The notes: generated from the letters alone by a model not told the origin. Counted from the stretch's first letter, positions 18,785 through 27,384 are shown. The stretch is 64,000 bases of DNA from Bacillus cereus group sp. RP43 (GCF_040459645.1 NZ_JARVHQ010000001.1:3410001-3474000), one strand, 5' to 3'. Numbers and translations are program-made.

Positions 18785-20044
18785 TTAAATCGCAAAACGC
18801 TTATACTTCTCATAATCACTCGTCTTACATTCTAGCGCCATTTTCGTACCTTCATTTTCATAACTCGTAGATAAAACGTGTGCATGATTGTTGAAATACG
18901 AAACTACCTGTCCTTGATCATATGGAATTAACATTTCACACTTCGTATACTCTTTATAAATGTGTGAGCGAACCATTTCTACAAGCTCTTCAATTCCAAC
19001 ATGTTTCTTCGCAGATAGATAAACACGATCTTCTTGCACTTTCGGAATTTCAACATCTACCATATCTGATTTGTTGTATGCATAAATCGTCGGGATATTT
19101 TCCACGCCAATTTTCTTTAACGTTTCATTTGTAATATCAATTAATTGCTCATAATTAGGATTTGAGTAATCTACGACGTGAATGAGTAAATCTGCTTCCG
19201 CCACTTCCTCTAGCGTTGAACGGAATGCTTTCACAAGATGATGCGGTAATTTACTTACAAATCCAACAGTATCCGTTAATAAAAATGATTTATTATCTGG
19301 CAAATCAATATTTCGTACAGATGTCTCTAACGTCGCAAATAACATATCTTTTTCAAATACTTGTTTCTCTGCAGTACCATTAAAAATTTCAAGCATCGTA
19401 TTCATTATCGTTGATTTACCTGCATTCGTATATCCTACTAATGACACAACTGGAATTTCATTTTTCTTACGTTGTTTACGCTGCGTTTGGCGCTGTGCAA
19501 CAAGTGCTTCTAATTCTTTATTTAGAGCTGCAATTTGTTCTTCAATTTTACGACGGTCTAATTCCAACTTCTTCTCACCGACACCTTTATTTTTCGTGCC
19601 AACTCCCCCGCTTTGTCTTCCTAAAGATTCACGAAGACCGATTAAACGAGGCATCATGTACTGAAGATGTGCCACTTCTACTTGCAACTGCGCTTCTTTC
19701 GTTTTCGCACGCTGCGCAAAAATATCTAAAATTAAAATCGTACGATCAATTACTTTACAATCTAAATCCTCTTCTAAATTTCGAATTTGTGAAGGAGATA
19801 ATTCATCATTAAAGATGACCATATTCGCATCTGCTTCTTTCACATACGCTGCTACTTCTTCAATCTTCCCTTTTCCAATATAATGCGACGGATTTACTCG
19901 CTGTAAATTTTGCGTCACTTGACCGATTACTTCCACATCACAAGCTTCCGTAAGATTTGCTAACTCTTCCATCGAATATGCAAAATCAGCTTCATTACCT
20001 AAATTTACTCCAACTAATATTGCTCTTTGTAATAATTCTTCCAT
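18785..20044 (-). CDS. hflX: HflX ribosome-splitting GTPase
   Basis: A 419-residue translational GTPase. The N-terminal HflX domain (about 1-190) includes NPSHYIGKGKIEE and the glycine-rich loop GRQSGGVGTKNKGVGE. The G domain has GYTNAGKST (G1), DTVGFVSKLP (G3) and YNKSDM (G4). HflX splits stalled 70S ribosomes under heat or antibiotic stress. SD GGAGGA before the ATG. It is preceded by a leader of about 390 nt with a candidate stalling peptide and two terminators, pointing to ribosome-dependent attenuation. Confidence 0.95.
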   Translation of the reverse strand: MEELLQRAILVGVNLGNEADFAYSMEELANLTEACDVEVIGQVTQNLQRVNPSHYIGKGKIEEVAAYVKEADANMVIFNDELSPSQIRNLEEDLDCKVIDRTILILDIFAQRAKTKEAQLQVEVAHLQYMMPRLIGLRESLGRQSGGVGTKNKGVGEKKLELDRRKIEEQIAALNKELEALVAQRQTQRKQRKKNEIPVVSLVGYTNAGKSTIMNTMLEIFNGTAEKQVFEKDMLFATLETSVRNIDLPDNKSFLLTDTVGFVSKLPHHLVKAFRSTLEEVAEADLLIHVVDYSNPNYEQLIDITNETLKKIGVENIPTIYAYNKSDMVDVEIPKVQEDRVYLSAKKHVGIEELVEMVRSHIYKEYTKCEMLIPYDQGQVVSYFNNHAHVLSTSYENEGTKMALECKTSDYEKYKRFAI

Positions 20045-20075
20045 ATATTTATTCCTCCATTTCGATTACGTAAAT

Positions 20076-20104
20076 AAAAAGCACAGGTCACTGCCTGTGC
20101 TTTC
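20076..20104 (-). terminator. hflX leader terminator 2 (gene-proximal)
   Basis: On the minus strand AAAGCACAGGCAG ... CTGTGCTTTTTATTT, a compact stem followed by a T run, before the hflX SD. Confidence 0.8.
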
Positions 20105-20150
20105 GTAAACGGATAAGGGTTCACCAAAGAAATAGAAGAAAGCGGTGCTT

Positions 20151-20186
20151 TCATCCTATCTCATAGTCAATAAGTCTCAAGATCAT
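20151..20186 (-). CDS. Possible second leader peptide in the hflX leader (11 aa)
   Basis: A minus-strand frame reading MILRLIDYEIG then stop, located between the two leader terminators. Its start resembles the upstream peptide (MILIRLRL). The SD is weak (GTGGAT about 7 bases upstream), so translation is uncertain. Confidence 0.3.
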   Translation of the reverse strand: MILRLIDYEIG

Positions 20187-20245
20187 ATACGTATCCACAA
20201 CAAGTGTTCACCTATACGATCTCATTCTATTTTTAAAGGCAAAAC

Positions 20246-20280
20246 AAAAAGAGGGCGTATTCGTCCCTCCCTCTTTTTCA
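20246..20280 (-). terminator. hflX leader terminator 1 (promoter-proximal)
   Basis: On the minus strand AAAAAGAGGG ... CCCTCTTTTTG, a stem with T-rich 3' side in mid-leader. Confidence 0.8.
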
Positions 20281-20368
20281 CATATAAGCTTAATAAAGGG
20301 TTCCTTTAAAATAGGCAGACCAATCCCGTTCACTCTGTACACAGACAGAGCCTTTGAGCGCTATTCAA

Positions 20369-20410
20369 TTATCGGCACAAAGTATTGAGACGTAATCTGA
20401 TTAAGATCAA
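20369..20410 (-). CDS. hflX leader peptide with Arg-Leu-Arg motif (13 aa)
   Basis: TTG start at 20410, six bases after a strong GGAGGGG (20417-20423). The peptide reads MILIRLRLNTLCR and stops at TAA. R-L-R (the +X+ pattern) is the known macrolide-dependent ribosome-arrest motif of ErmDL-type leader peptides. Position, SD and motif together suggest a drug-sensing upstream ORF. It is too short for routine gene callers. Confidence 0.55.
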   Translation of the reverse strand: MILIRLRLNTLCR

Positions 20411-20443
20411 AGGAAGCCCCTCCGTTCATTTTAAGTTACATAA

Positions 20444-20472
20444 AGTGTAGCATAAGTAATTCGCTTTCACAA
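20444..20472 (-). promoter_or_regulatory. SigA-type promoter of the hflX leader
   Basis: On the minus strand TTGTGA (20467-20472), a 17-bp spacer, and TACACT (20444-20449) preceded by TGC, an extended -10. The predicted start is near 20437. Confidence 0.6.
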
Positions 20473-20526
20473 GATTAAACCACCTATAGAAACAGAAAGA
20501 AATTCTTTATAATTTTACTTTAATCG

Positions 20527-21081
20527 TCATTTTTTCCGAGTTCTTCTCACAATAAAAATAACAAAAGTAATTATCAATAACAGACCGATGGAAATGATAG
20601 CAACTTGCCACCAACTTAAGCCACTCACCGTCTCCCCTTTTAAATCTACTTTCTTCGTTGGAACAGACTCTTTTGCAAATTGACTTAAAGCCACTTTGTC
20701 CGACCCTGCCTCATCCAATCTCTTCGTTCTACTACAACTATGTGTGTGTAATTGTTTTTCTGATCCTCTTTGAGAAGAAAAAACTAAATACTCTCCTCCA
20801 TCTATAAAGTGAAAGGCACAATCACCGCCATTTGTATATACGATAATTTGTGAAGAGCTTGTCCCTTTCCAAATGTTCTTCACTTCAAATAACACTTCAG
20901 TTCCAACTCCCTCTTTCCTTCCAATTTCAATTACTTTCCCCTCAAACACCACATCATTTTTTTGAAATGCATCCTCTGGAGATTTTTTAATACAGTCACA
21001 AGCATAAGATTTATCTGGAAAAACAATAAGAATAAAGCTACAAATAATGACAACAGGCAACATGTGCAAAATTCTTTTCAA
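20527..21081 (-). CDS. Surface-exposed TIMP/NTR-like protein
   Basis: A 184-residue protein with an N-terminal signal sequence (about 1-27), a domain beginning ACDC with further cysteines (about residues 27-125), and a C-terminal membrane helix (about 158-178) followed by RRTRKK. The mature start in CDC, DVVFEGKV and VKNIWKG blocks fits the bacterial TIMP/netrin-like OB fold. The domain would sit outside the membrane. Start is TTG at 21081 behind a GGGAGTGGGG stretch. Function in bacteria is unknown. It lies upstream of the hflX promoter and converges on nothing, so it is probably monocistronic. Confidence 0.65.
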   Translation of the reverse strand: MKRILHMLPVVIICSFILIVFPDKSYACDCIKKSPEDAFQKNDVVFEGKVIEIGRKEGVGTEVLFEVKNIWKGTSSSQIIVYTNGGDCAFHFIDGGEYLVFSSQRGSEKQLHTHSCSRTKRLDEAGSDKVALSQFAKESVPTKKVDLKGETVSGLSWWQVAIISIGLLLIITFVIFIVRRTRKK

Positions 21082-21200
21082 GGAGCCCCACTCCCTTCAT
21101 TATCAATTTCAAAAGCTTCCCGTATATTATTTTTACGCTACTCGCCAAATTCCTCCAGAGTAAATTAAACATTATCGTTTCCATACCATAAAAGTCTTTA

Positions 21201-21239
21201 TTGACATTTTTATTACTTGATATTAGTATCAGGTTATAA
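21201..21239 (+). promoter_or_regulatory. fabH promoter with overlapping FapR-like operator
   Basis: TTGACA at 21201-21206, a 17-bp spacer and TAGTAT at 21224-21229. The segment 21223-21239 starts TTAGTA and ends TAA and partly matches the published FapR operator (TTAGTACCTGATACTAA as recalled), overlapping the -10. FapR represses fatty-acid genes, including fabH, in Bacillus and is released by malonyl-CoA. Confidence 0.45.
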
Positions 21240-21261
21240 AAATGAGTTAGGAGATGTCCCT

Positions 21262-22245
21262 ATGAATTCTAAATCTCGTATTACCGCAATTGGTACTTAT
21301 GTTCCAGATCAAGTATTGTCTAATAACGATTTAGAAAAGATGGTCCATACGAATGATGAATGGATTGTACAAAGAACAGGCATGAAAGAAAGAAGAATTG
21401 CTAACGAAGACGAATACTCCTCACACTTAGCCATTAAAGCAATCGAAAATTTGTGTACAACATATAAGAAAAACTTAGAAGATATTGATTGTATCATCGT
21501 TGCTACAACTACTGCTGACTATGTTTTCCCTAGTGTTGCTTGCCAAATACAGCAATACTTCAACATACCTCATACGCTAGCTTTTGATTTAAATGCGACT
21601 TGCGCTGGTTTCACATACGGACTGCATGTCGGTAATAGCTTAATCACTTCTGGATCACATCAAAAAGTACTCGTCATAGCGACAGAGACATTATCTAAAG
21701 TTACTGATTACACCGATAGAACGACCTGTATTTTGTTCGGTGATGGCGCTGGAGCTATTTTATTAGAAAGAGATGAAAACAAACCAAGCTTTATCGCTGC
21801 TCACATGGGAACAAACGGTGACGGCGGCATTCATCTATACAGAACAAATTTATCTACTACTATGAATGGCACACCACTGCAAACAAATGAAAAAATCGTT
21901 CAAAACGGAAGAGAAGTATATAAATGGGCTGTACGAACAGTACCATACGGCATAAAAGAACTATTACATACTACAAATTTACAAATAGATGATATAGACT
22001 GGTTCATACCACATAGTGCTAACTTACGAATGATTGAATCTATTTGCGAAAAATCAAAAATATCTATTCAAAAAACATTAACGAGTGTGGAAGATATGGG
22101 GAATACATCTTCCGTCTCTATTCCACTCGCTTTAGATTTAGCTAGAAAAAAAGGAAGATTAAATAACGGAGACACACTTTTGCTATACGGATTTGGCGGT
22201 GGACTTACGCATTTAGGGCTTATTGTGGAGTGGGATTTAAGTTAA
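21262..22245 (+). CDS. fabH: 3-oxoacyl-ACP synthase III (KAS III)
   Basis: Condenses a short acyl-CoA primer with malonyl-ACP to start fatty-acid synthesis. The 327-residue thiolase-fold protein has the active Cys in NATCAGFTYG, the His in FIPHSANLRM and the Asn in EDMGNTSSVSIP, plus the C-terminal YGFGGGLTH. The frame extends upstream to 21217, but AGGAGATG before the ATG at 21262 sets the start. It is not next to fabF or other fab genes, so it is likely one of the paralogous FabH enzymes used to prime branched chains. Confidence 0.93.
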   Translation: MNSKSRITAIGTYVPDQVLSNNDLEKMVHTNDEWIVQRTGMKERRIANEDEYSSHLAIKAIENLCTTYKKNLEDIDCIIVATTTADYVFPSVACQIQQYFNIPHTLAFDLNATCAGFTYGLHVGNSLITSGSHQKVLVIATETLSKVTDYTDRTTCILFGDGAGAILLERDENKPSFIAAHMGTNGDGGIHLYRTNLSTTMNGTPLQTNEKIVQNGREVYKWAVRTVPYGIKELLHTTNLQIDDIDWFIPHSANLRMIESICEKSKISIQKTLTSVEDMGNTSSVSIPLALDLARKKGRLNNGDTLLLYGFGGGLTHLGLIVEWDLS

Positions 22246-22249
22246 ACGA

Positions 22250-22293
22250 ATTAAAAAGAGGTTCTAGGAAATAACTAGAACCTCTTTTTAATT
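22250..22293. terminator. Bidirectional rho-independent terminator
   Basis: AAAAAGAGGTTCTAG ... CTAGAACCTCTTTTT between the converging fabH and MFS genes. Confidence 0.9.
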
Positions 22294-23571
22294 TCATGAA
22301 TTTTTTTTACCTAACCGAGACCACATCACAACAGGAATTAGCAATAATGCTAACAAGCCTCCCGCTAATGATAATGCCGCATAACTGGAATTAGCTACTA
22401 CCATTCCTGACATCGCTCCACCTGAAGCTCCGGCTAACGCAATAAAAACATCTATTTTCCCTTGTGTTTTAGCACGTGTAGAAGGAGTTGTGGAGTCAAC
22501 GATTTGCGCTGTACCACTAATCAATCCGAGATTCCATCCTAATCCAAGTAAAGAAAGAGCAACAATTAATAATATTAAAGAATCACTCGGTGCTATCGCA
22601 GCTATGACACCCGCTGCAAGTAAAATCACCCCACCAGCTATACTCATCTTAGTACGGCCAATTTTATCAATTAACATTCCTGTAACAAGTGATGGAAGGT
22701 ACATTGCACCTACATGAAAACCAATCACGAGACCTACTGCACTTAATCCATGACCGTGGTGTCCCATGTGAACTGGAGTCATCGTCATAATCGCAACCAT
22801 CACTATTTGAGTAAGTATCATTACGATTGCTCCAACAGTAACACCACGTTTATTTTCTATCATTTCTTCTGTTACTGGTTGCCCTTTATATGTATGTTCT
22901 TGTTTATATGTTTCTATTATGTTAGCGATAATTAATGGATCTGGACGAAGCATAACAAAAAGGACAAGACCCGCAAGTATAAATGCCGCTGCTGATAATA
23001 TGAACGGACCCGCAAGGTTAGGAATTCCAATTGAATCAGCAAAATTCCCCATTACACCTACTAAATTCGGTCCTGCAACCGCACCAAAAGTCGTCATTAC
23101 CATAGTAATACTAATAGCAGTTGCTCGCTGCTTCTTATCCGCTAAATCGGTACCAGCATAACGAGCTTGTAAATTTGTAGCTGTACCTGAACCATATATG
23201 AGTAAAGAGACTAGTAATAGAATAATATTATTTGTTAAAGCAGCCAATACAACTCCAATAGCCCCTAGTCCCCCTACTATAAACCCTGTTGCAAGTCCTA
23301 TTCGGCGACCATACTTTTGCGATAATTTCCCAACAAAGAAAGCCGCTACCGCAGATCCCATTGTAAACATAGCAGCCGGTAATCCTGCATATGCATCTGT
23401 CCCAAGCATTTGCTGTGCAAGTAGTGCACCTACTGTAATTCCAGCGGCTAACCCTGCTCCGCCGAACATTTGTGAAATACTAACTATTATTAACGTTCGT
23501 TTATATAATTTTTGTTGCTCTTCTTCTGTATACATATGATTACTTATTGAAGCATCTGCTGTATCTATCAT
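22294..23571 (-). CDS. MFS transporter
   Basis: A 425-residue, twelve-helix major facilitator. Motif A appears as GKLSQKYGRRIGL after helix 2, and a cytoplasmic loop of about 35 residues separates the halves (LIIANIIETYKQEH to ENKRGVT). The histidine-rich TPVHMGHHGHGLS segment after helix 7 is distinctive. SD GAGGGTGAGG. The substrate is unknown; drug or metabolite export is most likely. Confidence 0.82.
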   Translation of the reverse strand: MIDTADASISNHMYTEEEQQKLYKRTLIIVSISQMFGGAGLAAGITVGALLAQQMLGTDAYAGLPAAMFTMGSAVAAFFVGKLSQKYGRRIGLATGFIVGGLGAIGVVLAALTNNIILLLVSLLIYGSGTATNLQARYAGTDLADKKQRATAISITMVMTTFGAVAGPNLVGVMGNFADSIGIPNLAGPFILSAAAFILAGLVLFVMLRPDPLIIANIIETYKQEHTYKGQPVTEEMIENKRGVTVGAIVMILTQIVMVAIMTMTPVHMGHHGHGLSAVGLVIGFHVGAMYLPSLVTGMLIDKIGRTKMSIAGGVILLAAGVIAAIAPSDSLILLIVALSLLGLGWNLGLISGTAQIVDSTTPSTRAKTQGKIDVFIALAGASGGAMSGMVVANSSYAALSLAGGLLALLLIPVVMWSRLGKKNS

Positions 23572-23671
23572 TTCCTCACCCTCTCTATAAAACTAATACC
23601 TCTTGTTAATGTACTATAGAACAACAAAATCCCCAAATTTAAAATATTGCAATTTATTTATCCATATAAAG

Positions 23672-23714
23672 AACCCCACGGTTTATGTTTCACCCATTAC
23701 CGAGGAGTTCCCAA
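23672..23714 (-). terminator. Rho-independent terminator after the DHA2 exporter
   Basis: GAACTCC-CGGT ... ACCG-GGGGTTC followed by TTTA on the minus strand; an imperfect stem. Confidence 0.5.
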
Positions 23715-23786
23715 AATAACTATACTAATTTTTTTGACAGCCAACGTTCCATCTTTAGAACACAATTCATAATTAGCCTATTTCCC

Positions 23787-25541
23787 TTACAATTCCCCTA
23801 CTACTCTACTCTTTTCTCCTCTCTTTTGACTGAAAGCCTTCCCTTCCAAAAACAACAAACTCACTAAAGCACAAATTAAAATAAATGGAACACTCGCTTT
23901 ATATAAATCTGTAAAACTCGTAGCCATTTGATTTTGAGCATAATGATTCACGTCATTTGAAAATACGTGTATTTCTTTCTTTATTTTCTCTTCTTGTTTT
24001 TCAACCTCTTTTGTTACTTGACTCGTAACTTCTTCTCTTTTTATTTCTCTATATTCTACTGGAACTCCACTTAATGCTTCATCTACCTTTTGGTGAATTA
24101 ATTCATCTTTTTTCTCTTTATTTAGCCCTACAAATGTTCCATTTTGTTTCTTTTCTGCATTTGTTTCTATACTTTGCTTCTCTATCTTTTCTTTTGTTAC
24201 TTGTAATATTTCAGTTTGCTGAGCACTATCCACATGAATATTACGCACTTTTTCTTCTGCATAACGATATACATTCTCTTTATTTACAGATAAGTTGTGT
24301 GTTAAGTTAGATACAAATATCGCTACTGCTAATACAATACCTACTTGACGTAACATCGATACGACAGTTTGAGAAGCAGTTAATAATTCTCCTTCAAACG
24401 AAGATGCACTTAAAACTGTAATTGGCCCCACTACTAAACCATATCCAACACCTAATATCATACATGGAATAATAATTTCTATATTTGTTGAATTAACGTC
24501 AATCATTTGCAACCAATAGTAGGATAGGCCCATAACAAGAAACCCTGACAAAATAATAGTTACTTTTCCAAGCTTTTTAATTAAAGTTGCTGCAACAGGT
24601 GAGATAAAAAATATCATCGCTGAAATTGGTGTCACTAGAAAAGCAGCTTCAATTTCCGTTCGGTGCTGTATTTTTGTCAAAAAAGTTGGAAGCAATACAG
24701 TAACGCCAATTAAGAATAAATTACTTAATATAACAACGATAGACGCTCCGACAAACATTCGATCTTTAAATAAATTTAAATTCACCATTGGATTATGAAT
24801 CTTTCGTTCCACTAAAACAAATAGAATAAGAGAAATAGTGCTAATTACATAACAAGACAAAGCAATATTACTTTGCCATCCCCATGTATTACCTTTTACT
24901 AGTATGAGAGTAAACGAGAAAATCGCTGAACTACTTAATATGAGCCCAATCCAATCAATTTTTGAGATAATACGTTCTTCATTTTTTATTTGTAGCATGA
25001 TACTGCATAAAATGATCCCAATAATACAAATTGGAACATTGACGAAGAACACCCATTTCCATCCTAAATTTTGCGTAATAATCCCGCCTATTACTGGACC
25101 AAGTGCAGCTGACAACCCCTGTGTTACTCCTAAAATGCCAAGTGCAACATGCCTCTTTGCTAAAGGCATAGCTGATACACCTATTACCATACTCGTTGGA
25201 AATAAAATTGCAGCACCAATACTTTGTATAAAACGAGAAAAAATAAGGAAATCGCCTGTATTAGCAAAAGCACAAAGCACTGATCCACCACCAAAAATAA
25301 TTAAACCGAGAATATACACCTTTGCTTTCCCAAAAATATCAGCTATCCGTCCTAGCGGGATTGCGAGTACTGCAATCGTCATTGTATAAACATTTAATAC
25401 CCAAGACATCTTCTCTAATGAAGTATTTACACTCGATTGTATTGCTGGTAAAGCTATATTCATAATCGTTGTATCAATCATACAAAGAAAAATACCTAAG
25501 CACATTAAAAAGACAATCTTAATACCCTTTGACTGCTCCAT
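23787..25541 (-). CDS. DHA2 (EmrB/QacA-type) MFS exporter with long charged insertion
   Basis: A 584-residue, fourteen-helix drug:H+ antiporter. Motif C-like GPVIGG and the first-helix DTTIMNIALPAI are typical. Between the last two helices lies a strongly charged, coiled-coil-prone block (about residues 425-550, many Lys/Glu/Gln), far longer than usual. It lies 36 nt downstream of a PadR-type repressor gene on the same strand, forming a repressor-exporter operon. SD AAGGGGT before the ATG. The drug is unknown. Confidence 0.88.
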   Translation of the reverse strand: MEQSKGIKIVFLMCLGIFLCMIDTTIMNIALPAIQSSVNTSLEKMSWVLNVYTMTIAVLAIPLGRIADIFGKAKVYILGLIIFGGGSVLCAFANTGDFLIFSRFIQSIGAAILFPTSMVIGVSAMPLAKRHVALGILGVTQGLSAALGPVIGGIITQNLGWKWVFFVNVPICIIGIILCSIMLQIKNEERIISKIDWIGLILSSSAIFSFTLILVKGNTWGWQSNIALSCYVISTISLILFVLVERKIHNPMVNLNLFKDRMFVGASIVVILSNLFLIGVTVLLPTFLTKIQHRTEIEAAFLVTPISAMIFFISPVAATLIKKLGKVTIILSGFLVMGLSYYWLQMIDVNSTNIEIIIPCMILGVGYGLVVGPITVLSASSFEGELLTASQTVVSMLRQVGIVLAVAIFVSNLTHNLSVNKENVYRYAEEKVRNIHVDSAQQTEILQVTKEKIEKQSIETNAEKKQNGTFVGLNKEKKDELIHQKVDEALSGVPVEYREIKREEVTSQVTKEVEKQEEKIKKEIHVFSNDVNHYAQNQMATSFTDLYKASVPFILICALVSLLFLEGKAFSQKRGEKSRVVGEL

Positions 25542-25577
25542 GTTAATCTACCCCTTTATTTATTGTGAACGTGTTTT

Positions 25578-26117
25578 TCATTCTTCCGTTTTATTGTTTT
25601 CTTTTGCTTCTAATTGCTGTAACTTCCTCTTCAACATCTCTACTTGTGCACTATATGATGCAATACCTACATCGAGTGAAATTTCTTCAACGAAAGTAAT
25701 ACCTTCTCTCCATTTTTCATATTTCAAACGAAGATCCGCAATGTACGCTTCTTTCCTTTCAATTTCGTCTTCAATCCATTTTTTTATCGCCCTATCATCA
25801 CTATAATTACCAAAATACATCCTCATTAAAAAATCTGAACGTAAAACGTCTTTCTCTACATCCGTTTGCATGTATTTATAAAACTCTTCACGCCCTTCAT
25901 CTGTAATAAAGTACATTTTCTTATTCGGTTTCCCTTCTTGCATGACAATTTCTTTTTTAATTTTCCCCTCCTTTTCCAATTGTCGTAACGTTGGATAAAT
26001 CATTCCAAAGCTTCCATCAAAAAAGTAAGTAAATACATCCTCAAACACAATTTTAATGTCATAACCAGACAATTCTTTTTCCATTAATAAACCTAAAACA
26101 ACATCTCTTCCCTTCAA
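25578..26117 (-). CDS. PadR-family transcriptional repressor
   Basis: A 179-residue PadR protein with a winged helix (about 1-80: VLGLLMEKELSGYDIK, FGMIYPTLRQLEKEGKI) and the C-terminal Vir_C-like dimerisation helices (about 90-175). The frame is open to 26153, but TTG at 26117 with GGGGG eight bases upstream gives the standard KGRDVVLGLL start. It is co-transcribed with the DHA2 exporter. A near-50-bp palindrome directly upstream is the probable binding site for autorepression. Confidence 0.88.
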   Translation of the reverse strand: MKGRDVVLGLLMEKELSGYDIKIVFEDVFTYFFDGSFGMIYPTLRQLEKEGKIKKEIVMQEGKPNKKMYFITDEGREEFYKYMQTDVEKDVLRSDFLMRMYFGNYSDDRAIKKWIEDEIERKEAYIADLRLKYEKWREGITFVEEISLDVGIASYSAQVEMLKRKLQQLEAKENNKTEE

Positions 26118-26136
26118 AATAAGACCCCCACACAGC

Positions 26137-26185
26137 ATATAATCAATAATCATATTAACAATGTTAATATGATTATTGATTATAT
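26137..26185. promoter_or_regulatory. Large palindromic operator of the PadR-exporter operon
   Basis: Two perfect 24-bp arms (left arm ends ATATTAACA, right arm begins TGTTAATAT) around a single central base at 26161. No T run follows, so it is a binding site rather than a terminator. It overlaps the region where the padR promoter must lie. Confidence 0.75.
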
Positions 26186-26222
26186 ACCTTATTCTGTAAA
26201 TTGTAAAATGTTTCTAAATAAA

Positions 26223-26266
26223 AAAACCATCCTGTAATTCGGTTTCCCAAAGTTACAGGATGGTTC
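26223..26266 (-). terminator. Rho-independent terminator near the PPK2 gene
   Basis: AACCATCCTGTAA ... TTACAGGATGGTT with a T run on the minus strand, after the PPK2 stop codon. Confidence 0.8.
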
Positions 26267-26295
26267 TTCTTTATATTTCATATGTAAACTTTGTA

Positions 26296-27108
26296 CTATT
26301 TTCTAACTACATCTTGATTAGTTTCAACGTCCTCTGTCTTACCTTCTTTTATTTCATAATAATAAGAAGGTAATTCTATACCATGCTCTAAGAAGTAATC
26401 CTCAATTAATGAAATAATCACTTTCAATGTTTTCAAACGAGCGTATAATTTATCATTACTCGCAATAATATTCCATTTAGCATTCGGCTTATTTGTTTCT
26501 TCAAACATATCTTCCATTGCTTCGACATACTCATCCCATTTTTCACGATTACGCCAGTCTTCATCTGTAATTTTCCATCTTTTAAGAGGATTATTCTCTC
26601 TTTCTTTAAATCGTTTCAACTGTTCTTCTTTACTAATGTGATAGAAAAACTTTCCTATTATGTAATGATCATCTGTTAATAGCTTCTCGAAATCATTAAT
26701 TTCACCATACGCCCTCGTCCACTCTTCTTTTGTGGCGAACCCTTCAACACGTTCAACTAATACACGCCCATACCATGAACGGTCGAATATAGTAATTTGC
26801 CCGTACTGAGGAAGTTTCCGCCAAAAACGTTGCAAATAATGATACCGTTTTTCATGAGGAGCAGGTGCGCCAATTGGATTTACTTGGAATCCACGCGGAT
26901 CAAGATGTTCAGTCACCCGCTTAATCGCTCCGCCTTTACCTGCTGCATCCCAACCTTCCATAACAAGCATAACAGCTATTTTTTCTTCTTTTAAAATTTG
27001 CTGTAGTGCCAATAAGCGCATTTGATATTTTTCGAGTTTCTTATTGTACTTAGATTTTGATTCAATTCTTTTCGTTAAATCTACTTTAGCAAGATGCTCT
27101 TTTTCCAT
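26296..27108 (-). CDS. Polyphosphate kinase 2 family protein
   Basis: A 270-residue PPK2 enzyme: Walker A in MEGWDAAGKGGAIKR, the lid region WRKLPQYGQ, Walker B in IFDRSWYGRVLVERV, and basic lid helix KRFKERENNPLKRWK. PPK2 proteins transfer phosphate between polyphosphate and nucleotides. Single-domain enzymes of this length usually phosphorylate NDP or NMP, but the class cannot be fixed by eye. A TTG precedes the ATG at 27108, which is the likelier start. Single gene. Confidence 0.88.
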   Translation of the reverse strand: MEKEHLAKVDLTKRIESKSKYNKKLEKYQMRLLALQQILKEEKIAVMLVMEGWDAAGKGGAIKRVTEHLDPRGFQVNPIGAPAPHEKRYHYLQRFWRKLPQYGQITIFDRSWYGRVLVERVEGFATKEEWTRAYGEINDFEKLLTDDHYIIGKFFYHISKEEQLKRFKERENNPLKRWKITDEDWRNREKWDEYVEAMEDMFEETNKPNAKWNIIASNDKLYARLKTLKVIISLIEDYFLEHGIELPSYYYEIKEGKTEDVETNQDVVRK

Positions 27109-27285
27109 CAAACGAATCCCACTTGTTATATGACAATGTTATTTTAACATATTTATTGGGAATTTTTTCATATTAATACACCTTTTGATTCATACTTCAA
27201 ATGAAGAACAGAAGTGATAAATCACATCTGCAAATATTTTATAGCAACATCATCAAAGAACATATATTCCTATTAACTATTCAAA

Positions 27286-27331
27286 TAAAAACAACCAATC
27301 ATCTTCTACATGAACAAAATGATGGTTGTTT
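27286..27331 (-). terminator. Terminator at the end of the GalNAc-type operon
   Basis: AAACAACCATCAT ... ATGAT-GGTTGTTTTTATTTG on the minus strand, about 55 nt after the ROK kinase stop. Confidence 0.75.
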
Positions 27332-27384
27332 CAATTGAATAAAACGCCTTACATGTTAATTCTTTTCGATAATTACCTTCTAAA

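Larger units (their letters stand above)
20045..20437 (-). promoter_or_regulatory. Long hflX 5' leader, candidate antibiotic-responsive double attenuator
   Basis: From the predicted transcription start, the leader holds, in order: an upstream ORF with a strong SD (20369-20410), sequences able to form alternative stems, a full terminator (20246-20280), a second short ORF (20151-20186), and a second terminator (20076-20104), ending 31 nt before the hflX ATG. Two intrinsic terminators inside one leader imply premature termination as the default and read-through when a leader ribosome stalls. Listeria hflX is known to be induced by ribosome-targeting antibiotics through a leader; transfer to this gene is inference. 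Confidence 0.7.

Noticed and set aside
20361..20429. An ATG frame of 22 codons in the hflX leader (MNGGASFDLNQI...)
   Set aside because: It has no SD before its ATG, and the GGAGGGG that could serve lies inside it and fits the TTG frame (20369-20410) much better.
22490..23539. Several plus-strand frames opposite the MFS gene at 22294-23571
   Set aside because: Proline- and threonine-rich shadows of a hydrophobic coding strand, none with a good SD.
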